Positions 9,987-18,093 of a DNA stretch of 64,000 nt are shown here, in pieces. The position numbers and the translations under genes were made by a program. The notes under the pieces were generated by a model, which was given only the letters and a program-made list of their open reading frames with translations, made no database searches and had not been told where the DNA came from. Within the stretch, counting starts at the first letter, position 1. Every line of letters starts with the position of its first letter. This DNA is from Bermanella sp. WJH001 (lineage in GTDB: Bacteria; Pseudomonadota; Gammaproteobacteria; Pseudomonadales; Oceanobacteraceae), in NCBI RefSeq assembly GCF_030070105.1, contig NZ_JASJOO010000003.1:1163155-1227154 (forward strand). Reading direction: 5' to 3'.

Positions 9987-11651
9987 GTGTTAGAAATCAT
10001 TGCAACAGTAGGCACATTAATTGGTGGCCTTGGGTTATTTATTTTGGCCATTAGCATGATGACAGATGGCTTAAAGCTGGCAGCAGGCTCTTCTTTAAGG
10101 GATTTACTGTCAAATTGGACCAATACACCGTTAAAAGGGATTTTTTCTGGGATATTAATGACGGCAATTGTGCAGTCATCCAGTGCGGTCACCGTTGCAT
10201 CCATCGGCTTTGTTAACGCCGGTTTGCTTAGTATGCGCCAAGCATTAGGTGTGGTTTATGGTGCCAATATTGGCACCACCATGACAGGCTGGTTGGTGGC
10301 TTTTGCAGGATTTAAAATTGATATTCATAGCGTTGCATTACCCATTATTGGTATTGGGATGTTATTAAAATTGATAAAAGGTCAGGGGCGTCTTGCATCA
10401 CTGGGTTTAGCGTTAGTGGGTTTTGGTCTTTTTTTTATCGGTGTGGATGTATTAAAAAATGCATTTGAAGGCTTTGTGCATGTTTTTGATTTGAGCCAAG
10501 TACACGTTGATGGCATTGGCGGTGTGTTTGTTTTTACATTCATTGGTATTGTCATGACAATTTTAACGCAGTCATCAAGTGCTTCTATCGCACTGACAAT
10601 CACAGCAGCGAGTACGGGGGTAGTTGATATATATGGTGCGGCGGCTATGGTAATTGGCGCTAATATAGGCACCACATCAACTGCGTTATTTGCATCTTTG
10701 GGTGCAACATCAAATGCCAAAAGAGTAGCCATTGCGCAGGTTATTTTTAATTCTGCCACCGCTATTGTGGCTTTTTTAATGTTGCCATTTTTGTTTTATG
10801 GCATTGATTTATTTAGTTCGGTATTAAACCTAGAAGCCGATACCAGTGTCTCCCTTGCCATGTTTCATAGCGCCTTTAATATTTTAGGCGTGGTTTTAAT
10901 ATTTCCCTTCACAAATAAAATGGCGCTTTTCCTTGAAAGACGATTTTCATCATGGGAAGAGCAAGAATCTCACTCTCGTTACTTAGATAAGACCATTGCC
11001 ATGACGCCGGATCTTGCGGTGAACGCACTGGTGCTGGAAATGAAGTCAATAGCCCAGCGTGTCAGCAATTTATCTCGACAAGCTATCCATTGTGAATCAC
11101 AGCAAGTAAAAACGTTTTCCGAGCAAGCCTCTGTGATTAAGCACTTATTAGAAAATGTGTCACAGTTTATTGTTGGAGTTGAGCGTGCACAATTAACCGA
11201 AGAAACAACTCGCGACCTAGCCACTATCATGCGCATTGAACAGTACTTTTTAGTTTGTACGCAGTCGTCTGAACGTATCTTTCGAGAATTTAATATCATC
11301 GACAATCAAGCGAATATCCATTTCAAAGAATCACATCATCAGTTTGTAAGTCATGTATATGATTTCATTGACCTTACTCGCATTGAAAAAGAAGGGGCTG
11401 TCGATGGGTTATTCAAAGAGCTTATTCAGCTACAAATGGAGCATGATGCTTATAAAGCAAAATTACTGCTAGCCGGTACTACTGGCAAAATAACGGTTCA
11501 TTCAATGTCAGCTACACTTGAATGTTTAGCGTTAATTAATGGTCTTGTTCAGCAGTGGGCAAAAGCAATGAAGTCATTTACCAGCCTACACGACCACTTA
11601 AGCATACAAAATAAATTAAACAATGATGTGATTGCAAATCAAGGTGTTTAA
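9987..11651 (+). CDS. Na/Pi cotransporter family protein with PhoU-like C-terminus
   Basis: 554 aa, GTG start (no in-frame alternative nearby; the ribosome binding site is weak). Inner-membrane NptA/YjbB-type carrier. It has two inverted repeats with the QSSSA signature: AIVQSSSAVTVASIGFVNAG near residue 60 and ILTQSSSASIALTITAA near residue 195. Each is followed by GANIGTT. The C-terminal 200 residues are helical and PhoU-like. The 31-bp gap to the phosphoketolase gene suggests one transcript. Phosphate uptake is inferred from the family; export (as for YjbB) is an alternative. Confidence 0.88.
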   Translation: MLEIIATVGTLIGGLGLFILAISMMTDGLKLAAGSSLRDLLSNWTNTPLKGIFSGILMTAIVQSSSAVTVASIGFVNAGLLSMRQALGVVYGANIGTTMTGWLVAFAGFKIDIHSVALPIIGIGMLLKLIKGQGRLASLGLALVGFGLFFIGVDVLKNAFEGFVHVFDLSQVHVDGIGGVFVFTFIGIVMTILTQSSSASIALTITAASTGVVDIYGAAAMVIGANIGTTSTALFASLGATSNAKRVAIAQVIFNSATAIVAFLMLPFLFYGIDLFSSVLNLEADTSVSLAMFHSAFNILGVVLIFPFTNKMALFLERRFSSWEEQESHSRYLDKTIAMTPDLAVNALVLEMKSIAQRVSNLSRQAIHCESQQVKTFSEQASVIKHLLENVSQFIVGVERAQLTEETTRDLATIMRIEQYFLVCTQSSERIFREFNIIDNQANIHFKESHHQFVSHVYDFIDLTRIEKEGAVDGLFKELIQLQMEHDAYKAKLLLAGTTGKITVHSMSATLECLALINGLVQQWAKAMKSFTSLHDHLSIQNKLNNDVIANQGV

Positions 11652-11789
11652 ATTAAACAGATACTAGTGAGTGCCTTAAAGGTATCTATCTGAGTGATTA
11701 AAAAACATTTAGGCATCACATCAGCTGTGAGTTGGGGTCTGCTATAATTCCAACCTTAGGTCAGGCCATTACATTTTAATGATAAAGAT

Positions 11790-12662
11790 ATGAGCAATAA
11801 AAAACCGCCATTTTGTGTTTTCCCAACCGCTGCAGAAGATTTAAAACATGCATGTCAATCCGAATCAACGGCGGATTCTTATCGTCTAGCTTATAGTGAT
11901 GAAAACTTTCTACTAAGGGATGACTTAAGAGCAATTCGCTTGCAGCTAGAATGGCTTAAACCAGACTTGGTTCAGCAAGAGCAAGGCATTGAGTCGACCG
12001 TGGTTGTGTTTGGTGGGGCCCGATTTTTAGAGCGTGAAAAAGCCCTTGAAAAACTTCAATTAGCAAAAGATGCATTAGCGCACTCACCTAATGATGCAGA
12101 AATATTAAAAAATTATAAAAAAGCTGAGACGTTATTAAATAATAGTCGCTTTTATGACGATGCTCGACGTTTATCAACAATGATCACCCAAAAATCCCTT
12201 GCCAATGGTGGCAATGAATATGTGGTGGTAACCGGTGGTGGACCAGGCGTAATGGAAGCGGCCAATCGTGGCGCTTTTGAAACAGGCGGTAAAACCATTG
12301 GCCTAAATATAGTGTTGCCGTTTGAGCAAAAAGCCAATCCTTACATAACGCCAGAATTATGTTTTCAGTTTCATTATTTTGCTTTACGCAAAATGCATTT
12401 CTTAAAACGCGCAGTGGCACTAATTGCATACCCAGGTGGCTTTGGCACCTTAGATGAACTATTCGAGACATTAACGCTTATTCAAACTAAAAAAATAAAA
12501 TCGCTGCCAGTTGTGTTAATGGGTAAAGATTATTGGAAGCGAGTGATTGATTTTGAATTCTTAGTTGAGCAAGGGGCCATCACAGAAGCGGATACCCAGT
12601 TGTTTAAAATTGTCGACAATGCTGAAGAAGCATGGTCGGTATTGGAAAAAAGTTGGGGATAA
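11790..12662 (+). CDS. LOG-family protein (TIGR00730 Rossmann fold)
   Basis: 290 aa. The family signature PGGFGTLDELFE is present near residue 213, preceded by VVVTGGGPGVMEAANRGA (nucleotide-binding loop) and VVVFGGARF. LOG proteins cleave nucleoside 5'-monophosphates to base plus ribose 5-phosphate, and were formerly annotated as lysine decarboxylases. The 70 extra N-terminal residues and the inserted helix (about 85-125) match the longer bacterial subgroup. It lies 138 bp after the Na/Pi gene. The exact substrate is unknown. Confidence 0.85.
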   Translation: MSNKKPPFCVFPTAAEDLKHACQSESTADSYRLAYSDENFLLRDDLRAIRLQLEWLKPDLVQQEQGIESTVVVFGGARFLEREKALEKLQLAKDALAHSPNDAEILKNYKKAETLLNNSRFYDDARRLSTMITQKSLANGGNEYVVVTGGGPGVMEAANRGAFETGGKTIGLNIVLPFEQKANPYITPELCFQFHYFALRKMHFLKRAVALIAYPGGFGTLDELFETLTLIQTKKIKSLPVVLMGKDYWKRVIDFEFLVEQGAITEADTQLFKIVDNAEEAWSVLEKSWG

Positions 12663-12808
12663 CTTCTACTAGGAACGAGCGGCAGATTTATATATTTAAT
12701 ACGCTCTGTGGGTTCAGGCCTTACACTACTAAATTAATACCAATGCCTTATTTAAGTTCACTTAGTATGCTGCTATTTTGCGTGGTTACTTAAAAGGAGC
12801 TTAAATAC

Positions 12809-14524
12809 ATGAAATTGAATTTATTATTAATCCTATCAATCTTACTTCTAGCGGGTTGTGGATCAGGATCATCAGACAGCGAAAAAGAATTAGAGCCAAA
12901 TATTCAACTGCCGCTTGACCCTGAGCCACCAGTAGACCCCATACAACCATTCACGCCGAGCAATAAAGCACTTAGCAATTTAACGTTAGTTGATGCATCA
13001 GGTCGTCCTTTGACCAATGCCAATGTTGAGATTACTGCACAGACTGAGCTAAGTAATGAAGAGGCATCAGCAGATAGCTTCAAATCGTTTTTAACCACAA
13101 CCCTACTAACCGATGAAAACGGTAATGTGGTTTTAAATGATTTAGTGCCTGGTATCTACAGACTTGTTGTGACGATTGGTGATGTAACGGTTACCAGTAC
13201 CATTGTTATCAATGCAAATAATGCAAGTGATTCCACCACGATTGCCGCTCCTATCATTGTTAATGGTGATGATGTGCAGGCATTGCAGGGTGAGAATGGT
13301 GAAAATTTAGCTATTTTCGCATCTATAAGTGGCGTGATTTATGATGGTGATGGTCCTGTATCAGGGGTTCAAGTTGAGTTGTCTGGTGGTGAAGCTACCA
13401 ATGGATCTGTGGCGATTGATATAACCAATGAAAAAGGCGAATACCTACTTATAGTCAATGTTTCATTAGAAAAACTGTCTGCTATGACGCAGGCAACATT
13501 GAGAATCAGCAAAGATGGTTACCTTTTACAGAACCTATCTTTCAACCCTACGCAGCGACTTGCATTTGTTGGTGAAAATTTTGAGCTGACGCCCGCAGAA
13601 TCAAACAGTAATCTTGTTTTTTACTCTGAAAACTTTGAACAGCAAGCAGAAGGTGCAGTTTGTGGCTTTTGGACAGCACAGTCAGTAGAGGATGAATTTG
13701 ATGGCCCAGGTCCCATTCAAGAAATGGCGCTAAGTGAAGAAGTAGAAGAGCCTGCACTTCTGAATCTTTGGCATACTCACTCTCAAGGTTTAAATATCAT
13801 TAACGCGGCACTGGATGCGAATTTAGTATTACTTGCACCTGATGATTTAAGTGAAGGTGCGATTCCTAATCCTTTTGATCAAAAAGCTTGTTGGTATGGC
13901 CAAGCAGAGGGTGGAAATGTCGGTCAAGGTAATTTCTTAGGTGATGTTCTTGCAGAGAATGAAGAGAATCAAGACGAGCTCGATGGCGGTACTTCAGCGC
14001 AATCAAATGGCGGCGCTATCGTATCACCGGTTCAAGACTTCACCGCGGAAACAGGACCATTAGCCCTTACCTTTAAAACTTGGTGGGAAATTGAATCTGT
14101 TAATCCTAATGAAAATGGATTTGATTTGTTAATTATTGAATATAGCCAAGATGGTGGTGATACTTGGAACGACTTAGCGCGACTAAATCCATTAAGTGAT
14201 CCGCAAACCGGTAGTGAGGGTGAAGGTGGTGAAAATGGTGAAGAGGAAGGTTTTGATCGAGCACCGATTCCATTTTCAAATCGTGGTTTCAACCGAGCGC
14301 CGGCTTGGACAACACAAGAGCCTATCGATATTTCATTGCTAGCAGGTGAGAGTAATGTGAAGTTTCGTTTTGTATTCAAAACTAATGACGAATTATTTAA
14401 TGGCTTTCGTGGCTGGCTTTTAGATGATGTTAAGATCATTCGTCAAGAAGGCACCTTTCCTCACTTTGTTCCAAGTGAAGACGAAAGTGAATGTGTCGAG
14501 GCTGAATGCGAGCTAGAGCCTTAA
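12809..14524 (+). CDS. Large surface lipoprotein with carboxypeptidase-regulatory-like repeats
   Basis: 571 aa. The lipoprotein signal MKLNLLLILSILLLAGC has lipobox LAGC. A Pro-rich acidic linker follows. Two CarboxypepD_reg-like beta-sandwiches then occur: around residues 50-130 (LTLVDASGRPLTNANVEI, DENGNVVLNDLVPGIYRLVV) and 170-255 (SGVIYDGDGPVSGVQVELSG, EKGEYLLIV). The C-terminal region around 410-560 resembles a jelly-roll binding domain (LTFKTWWEIE, WLLDDVKIIRQEG). The protein is strongly acidic, fitting a marine surface protein. No catalytic motif is visible. AAGGAGC precedes the ATG. Confidence 0.75.
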   Translation: MKLNLLLILSILLLAGCGSGSSDSEKELEPNIQLPLDPEPPVDPIQPFTPSNKALSNLTLVDASGRPLTNANVEITAQTELSNEEASADSFKSFLTTTLLTDENGNVVLNDLVPGIYRLVVTIGDVTVTSTIVINANNASDSTTIAAPIIVNGDDVQALQGENGENLAIFASISGVIYDGDGPVSGVQVELSGGEATNGSVAIDITNEKGEYLLIVNVSLEKLSAMTQATLRISKDGYLLQNLSFNPTQRLAFVGENFELTPAESNSNLVFYSENFEQQAEGAVCGFWTAQSVEDEFDGPGPIQEMALSEEVEEPALLNLWHTHSQGLNIINAALDANLVLLAPDDLSEGAIPNPFDQKACWYGQAEGGNVGQGNFLGDVLAENEENQDELDGGTSAQSNGGAIVSPVQDFTAETGPLALTFKTWWEIESVNPNENGFDLLIIEYSQDGGDTWNDLARLNPLSDPQTGSEGEGGENGEEEGFDRAPIPFSNRGFNRAPAWTTQEPIDISLLAGESNVKFRFVFKTNDELFNGFRGWLLDDVKIIRQEGTFPHFVPSEDESECVEAECELEP

Positions 14525-14555
14525 TAATCAATAAACAGTAATGTTTATTCAGTTT

Positions 14556-14590
14556 AAGCCCAGTACCTAAAAATAGGTCTGGGCTTTTTT
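14556..14590 (+). terminator. Intrinsic terminator, first copy of a duplicated hairpin
   Basis: AAGCCCA pairs with TGGGCTT around an inner ACCTA/TAGGT helix, followed by a T-run. It terminates the lipoprotein gene. A near-identical hairpin recurs 192 bp downstream. Confidence 0.8.
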
Positions 14591-14745
14591 ATGGGTTTCA
14601 ATGTACCGAAAGCCTGATCTTGGATATGAGTTAAGCAATCTAACTCTGTATCAAACTGTGCTAACGCGTTAGCAAAATTTGGTGGAGACGGCGGCGAACC
14701 CTGAATCTGTGTAAGTGCCAACACTGTGGTGTTATTCAGGCACAA

Positions 14746-14782
14746 AAAAGCCCAGTACCTAATAATAGGTCTGGGCTTTTTT
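14746..14782 (+). terminator. Second copy of the duplicated terminator hairpin
   Basis: Same stem as at 14556-14590, with AATAATA in place of the A-rich loop and a T6 tail. Flanking A- and T-tracts would let it work in either direction. Confidence 0.7.
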
Positions 14783-14870
14783 GCTGGCTTTCGATGAATT
14801 GAAAGCCTGATCTTGGATATGAGTTAAAAAATCTAACCCTGTATCAAACTGTGCTAACGCGTTAGCAAAA

Positions 14871-14888
14871 TTTGGTGGGACGGCGGGG
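14871..14888 (+). other. Candidate distal attachment site of the ssrA element
   Basis: This 18-bp sequence matches the tmRNA 3' terminus read on the plus strand (19485-19502), apart from one missing A. It lies just beyond the last element gene. One indel makes it a degenerate att copy. Confidence 0.6.
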
Positions 14889-14978
14889 ATTGTGTATCGG
14901 CCTGAAGCCCTTATTTTGCCCTTATTTCGTTCGTTTTTTCTCTGGTAGTGTTACTAATAGTGTTACTAAAGCTGACTT

Positions 14979-15458
14979 CTAGTTACTGCCTGTCTGAGCG
15001 ATATCAATAGCCAATACGGCCTTATTTCTAAACTCAAGTGGTGAATCAATTCCCAAAATAGGGTTTTTCACGCCACCTGTACCGCTAATAGTAATTGTAC
15101 CAAATCCAAGTATTCGCCCTAGTATGGATTGATTAACAGCAAAGCTCTCTACTTTGCTGTGATTAAGTTCAATTGTATTTCTTTTTATCAGCCCAGTTTT
15201 TGCGATTATGCGTTTGTTTGTTATAGCCAGCTCAGTTGATATCTTGTAAATAAAGGCTTTTAAAGCTAACCAAATACTGAAAATTATTAATATATTGGCT
15301 ATTACTTTGGCACCTTTGTCGCTATCTACAGTACCGGTGACATGAAGTAATGTTGCAACTACAAGGCAAGCAATACTTGGAAAAAATATGGCCCAGTGTA
15401 TTTTTGCTTGGTAGGTTATGCCTTCTCCGGCCATCAAATTATTATTTACATAGCTCAT
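14979..15458 (-). CDS. PH-domain (bPH2/YdbT-type) membrane protein, likely cargo
   Basis: 159 aa. Two hydrophobic segments (IHWAIFFPSIACLVVATLLH and VIANILIIFSIWLALKAFIY) precede a bacterial PH-like domain: ISTELAITNKRIIAKTGLIKRNTIELNHSKVESFAVNQSILGRILGFGTITI. The run TNKRI..KTGLI..NTIEL..SKVESF is the bPH2 hallmark. The role of such small proteins is unknown. It sits at the distal end of the ssrA element, where cargo or defence genes are often carried. AAGGAAGAT lies just upstream of the ATG on the minus strand. Confidence 0.8.
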   Translation of the reverse strand: MSYVNNNLMAGEGITYQAKIHWAIFFPSIACLVVATLLHVTGTVDSDKGAKVIANILIIFSIWLALKAFIYKISTELAITNKRIIAKTGLIKRNTIELNHSKVESFAVNQSILGRILGFGTITISGTGGVKNPILGIDSPLEFRNKAVLAIDIAQTGSN

Positions 15459-15537
15459 TTTATCTTCCTTGTTTGATCAAATATAACTGGTAGTTTTGAG
15501 GTAATCATAAGGCAATGGCTTAATCATGGGTAGTTAA

Positions 15538-16107
15538 TCATTTTGGTTTAAGCCGACTAGAGCCATAGTTCTTAGCTTGTTTGGGCTTGTAGCCCTTACC
15601 ACGGCCTTTAGCTAGGTAGGATATATGGTAAATAGGGTCTTGGAATGATTCAGGCTTATTCCTATGTAGCATGTGAAAGCATTTAGGCTGTGGGAAGTGA
15701 ATCCCCCCGTCATGTTGAACTGTCCAGTACCACCGGATTTTCTCGATAACTTTATGTGACGTCTGGACTTTATTGCCATCGACCAGAATAAAGCAGTGAT
15801 AGTGCTGCCTTTTGGCTTTCTCTTGTTCTCTTACCCAAAAGTATGCAACTCGCTTTAATTCATACTCTCTTTTTATGGACTCCGATAATAACTTAAAAAG
15901 CACAGTCACCGCCTTGCTGTCATCGGTGTAATCAGGCTGGTTTAGGTCAAAGCGAATAAGCAATACTTTGTTGTGGTAACTGAGCATGGCTTCTAACTTG
16001 GCTAACATTCTTTTGAGTATGTTTGTATATAGTCCTGAAGCTTTGCTATTTACACAAAGGGTATGCCCCATAAAATTGGTAATTTGTGAATGGCTTATAT
16101 GGCTCAT
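15538..16107 (-). CDS. Inovirus Gp2 / YagK-YfjJ-type HUH replication initiator
   Basis: 189 aa. HYHCFILVDG around residue 102 supplies a HUH-type metal-binding motif. ISYLAKGR near residue 168 gives a downstream YxxK motif. This pairing is characteristic of rolling-circle initiator endonucleases, and the overall pattern fits the YagK/YfjJ C-terminal (inovirus Gp2) family. It probably nicks an element origin. The ATG overlaps the end of a short upstream ORF in a TTATGA context, suggesting coupled translation. A 10-bp perfect inverted repeat lies about 290 bp upstream (16396-16432). Confidence 0.82.
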   Translation of the reverse strand: MSHISHSQITNFMGHTLCVNSKASGLYTNILKRMLAKLEAMLSYHNKVLLIRFDLNQPDYTDDSKAVTVLFKLLSESIKREYELKRVAYFWVREQEKAKRQHYHCFILVDGNKVQTSHKVIEKIRWYWTVQHDGGIHFPQPKCFHMLHRNKPESFQDPIYHISYLAKGRGKGYKPKQAKNYGSSRLKPK

Positions 16108-16376
16108 AAGTCATCCATAATAGTTTTCGGACAGATACGAGTAGAGAGAAGGAAGGGCCTTAAAAAGCATATAGATATTATTAAATACCTAGTAGCGCAT
16201 AAGTGGCTGCTAACCCATGGAGTGCCTTGAATATTCAGCTTGTTAGCCGCTCTCTCTCGTATTTCTCCCGTATAAACCGGTAAATAGTGTCCATTAAGGC
16301 TTAGGGGTCTTATCCATTGGTTTGTGTGGTTAGGAGAGACTAACCTCAAGTTGTTAGGTTTTGATTTAATGATCAT
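16104..16376 (-). CDS. Possible 90-aa ORF upstream of the Rep gene
   Basis: The ORF overlaps the Rep start by 4 nt, which favours translation. However, its own ATG has no convincing ribosome binding site and no family is recognised. The N-terminal half (SLNGHYLPVYTGEIRERAANKL) looks protein-like. The C-terminal half is Cys/Ile/Leu-rich and may be fortuitous. Confidence 0.3.
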   Translation of the reverse strand: MIIKSKPNNLRLVSPNHTNQWIRPLSLNGHYLPVYTGEIRERAANKLNIQGTPWVSSHLCATRYLIISICFLRPFLLSTRICPKTIMDDL

Positions 16377-16395
16377 TCGAGGATAGTATTCTTGG

Positions 16396-16432
16396 GCTGG
16401 TGGATGACTTTTTGCGGAGACAATCCACCAGC
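16396..16432. other. 10-bp perfect inverted repeat upstream of Rep (candidate nick site/origin)
   Basis: GCTGGTGGAT (16396-16405) and ATCCACCAGC (16423-16432) flank a 17-nt loop. It lies in the only longer non-coding gap of the element, just upstream of the Rep gene, where a rolling-circle origin could be. The role is inferred from position and structure only. Confidence 0.4.
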
Positions 16433-16441
16433 AATGAATGG

Positions 16442-16482
16442 ATAGCTCTTATTTAGTTGAACTAGATAAGAGCTATTTTTTT
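16442..16482 (+). terminator. Hairpin with T-run next to the winged-helix gene
   Basis: ATAGCTCTTAT (16442-16452) pairs perfectly with 16466-16476, followed by T7 on the plus strand. The orientation opposes the element genes, so it may block plus-strand read-through. Confidence 0.5.
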
Positions 16483-16886
16483 AGGTCAAACTCAAGCTGT
16501 ACTTCGGCTTCAAATTTTTCCTGAGTAATCCTAAGTTTGATTAATGCCCTAGACTGTCTGCGAGCCTCCCTTTCACTTTGCTTGTAAGACTTTTCATTGT
16601 ATTTAAGTTCAGCTTCAATCCTTGCTTGTCTATCAAGTTCGGGGATGCCTGATAGGTGGCGCTCGTCTAATTGATAGCGGCCTTTTTTATCGCCCGTGTT
16701 ATGAATGAGCCAAAACCCATAGTCTTTCCTTAGTGACTGTAGGGCTGATCTAGGGTCAGCTTCTAGGGTTGTCATAAGTTCTAGACTAGAGTGATCTTGG
16801 CCGTCCCATAATATGTCCAGTAATCGTCTGGCTTGAGTGTTTAGACTGGGGATATACCTTAGGGTAATGTTAGTGTACTTATCCAT
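16473..16886 (-). CDS. Small winged-helix-like protein of the element
   Basis: 137 aa from the ATG at 16886, chosen because GGGAGGG lies 7 nt upstream. An upstream in-frame ATG at 16919 has no such site. The N-terminal half (LNTQARRLLDILWDGQDHSSLELMTTLEADPRSALQSLRKDYGFWLI) has the helix-helix-wing layout of a DNA-binding domain. The C-terminal half is a charged helix (ELKYNEKSYKQSEREARRQSRALIKL). It overlaps the end of the AlpA gene by 8 nt. It probably acts in control or replication of the element, but no family name can be given. Confidence 0.6.
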   Translation of the reverse strand: MDKYTNITLRYIPSLNTQARRLLDILWDGQDHSSLELMTTLEADPRSALQSLRKDYGFWLIHNTGDKKGRYQLDERHLSGIPELDRQARIEAELKYNEKSYKQSEREARRQSRALIKLRITQEKFEAEVQLEFDLKK

Positions 16887-17145
16887 TGATAAGCCCTCCC
16901 ATGGTTTTACGAGCTTCAACTAAGTCATTAACCAGTTGCTTAATTTCGTTGTTTTCACGGCTTGAAACGAGGGCTGATAGTACGGCCTGTATTTCAGTTT
17001 CTAACCAGCCACATGCCCGCCCGCCTAAATTAATGGACGGTGGCAATAAGCCTGCTTGAATGCGATTGAATAGAGTGGACTTGGATATTCCAAGTGTTGC
17101 TAGTACTTCGGGTTTACGGATTATGCGTAGTTGTTTGTTATACAT
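16879..17145 (-). CDS. AlpA-family regulator/excisionase
   Basis: 88 aa. A MerR-like helix-turn-helix at the N-terminus (IIRKPEVLATLGISKSTLFNRIQAGLLPPSINLGGRACGWLETEIQAVL) matches the AlpA/phage transcriptional regulator family almost throughout. In CP4-57 AlpA induces the integrase and thereby excision. Here it lies upstream of the replication genes and downstream of the integrase in the same ssrA-inserted element. The C-terminal helix (NEIKQLVNDLVEARKTM) probably mediates dimerisation. Confidence 0.88.
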   Translation of the reverse strand: MYNKQLRIIRKPEVLATLGISKSTLFNRIQAGLLPPSINLGGRACGWLETEIQAVLSALVSSRENNEIKQLVNDLVEARKTMGGLING

Positions 17146-17239
17146 GTTTAACCTCTAGAGTTATTTGGCTCTATTAGGTTAAATCTGATCTTTAATGGAT
17201 TGTGGAATATTCCAATATGCTAGTTGAATATTCTTTTAA

Positions 17240-18093
17240 TTATAGGTTTTCTTGAGCAGACTTTAAATAATTCGCTAGTGTCTTCTCTCCAATATCAAGC
17301 TCAATGCCTTTAAATGATAATGCTTGAATAACACTCGAAGCATCTTTATTCGGCTTACCCGTAAGTCCATCCACTAAGGCATCAGATAAATGACGAATTG
17401 TACTGAGATAACTATTTTTTGTTTTTGGTGAGGGGTTCTCGCTAGATGATGAAAGACTATTAATTAAGCTAGTGAGGTTTTCTGTTTTAATTATAATATT
17501 ACAGTCATTAGGTAGTTCCCCAGCGGGGAAGTAGTTCCTTTCAGAGTTGTATGGGAGGTTTTCTCTTTCCAATTTCTCTAAGGTATCCTTATCAAATCGC
17601 TCTTGTAGCTGGGCGATGATTTGACCTTTATCTGTATTTTTTATTAAAAATGTGCCATCTAAATTAACCAGTTCAATGGAGGGACCATCCGTTTCCATTT
17701 GATAAAGGTGGGATATATCCAGTACCTCCGAACCTACCATCGGTAAATCCCAAATATTACTTATGCCATATATTTTTTCTTCAAGTATTAGCTGATATTC
17801 TGATGAATAGTCAATTCCATTATAATGTTCAAGCGTTACATCAGGCCCGAAGTCTTCAATTAATGCCTTGGCAAATTCACCATTTATCTTATAGGTTCCA
17901 GCTTCTGACTTTGGAACTAGTTTCCCTATTCTAGCCATAGCATTATTAACAAGGTTGACAGATAAGATCAGATTGCCGTCTAGGGCTAATTGCAATAAAT
18001 CACTTTTTTAACAGATTCATTTAATAACAAGCTTAAATATTGACAGGCATCATCTAGTGTCATCCATTGCTTTAGTTTAAATAGCTTGCTCAT
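17240..18093 (-). pseudogene. Integrase-adjacent element protein split by a one-base frameshift
   Basis: The ATG at 18093 has a perfect AAGGA site and opens MSKLFKLKQWMTLDDACQYL. That frame stops after 35 codons. Shifting by one base at the A6 tract (plus-strand T6 at 18004-18009) joins it to a 251-residue frame, QLALDGNLILSVNLVNNAMA, that runs to 17240. Element-borne proteins next to P4-type integrases begin with this combined pattern (KLKEWLTLxxAAxxL followed by LQLALDG), so both parts belong to one gene of about 284 aa. Whether the shift is a real mutation, a sequencing error or slippage cannot be told here. The 5' end overlaps the integrase stop by 17 nt. Function unknown. Confidence 0.7.

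Larger units (their letters stand above)
14556..14897 (+). repeat. 192-bp tandem duplication containing tmRNA-3'-end scars
   Basis: Copy A (14558-14701) and copy B (14750-14892) share the terminator hairpin, the block with GAAAGCCTGATCTTGGATAT, and CTGTATCAAACTGTGCTAAC running into TTTGGTGG. Both copies end in sequence resembling the tmRNA 3' end (reverse strand): TTTGGTGGAGACGGCGG at 14678-14694, and TTTGGTGGGACGGCGGGG at 14871-14888. The 450 bp between the lipoprotein gene and the PH-domain gene contains nothing else recognisable. Confidence 0.7.

Noticed and set aside
14554..14745. 63-codon minus-strand ORF between the tandem scars
   Set aside because: It reads through the duplicated terminator and tmRNA fragment. 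It has no ribosome binding site and no similarity to a protein family.
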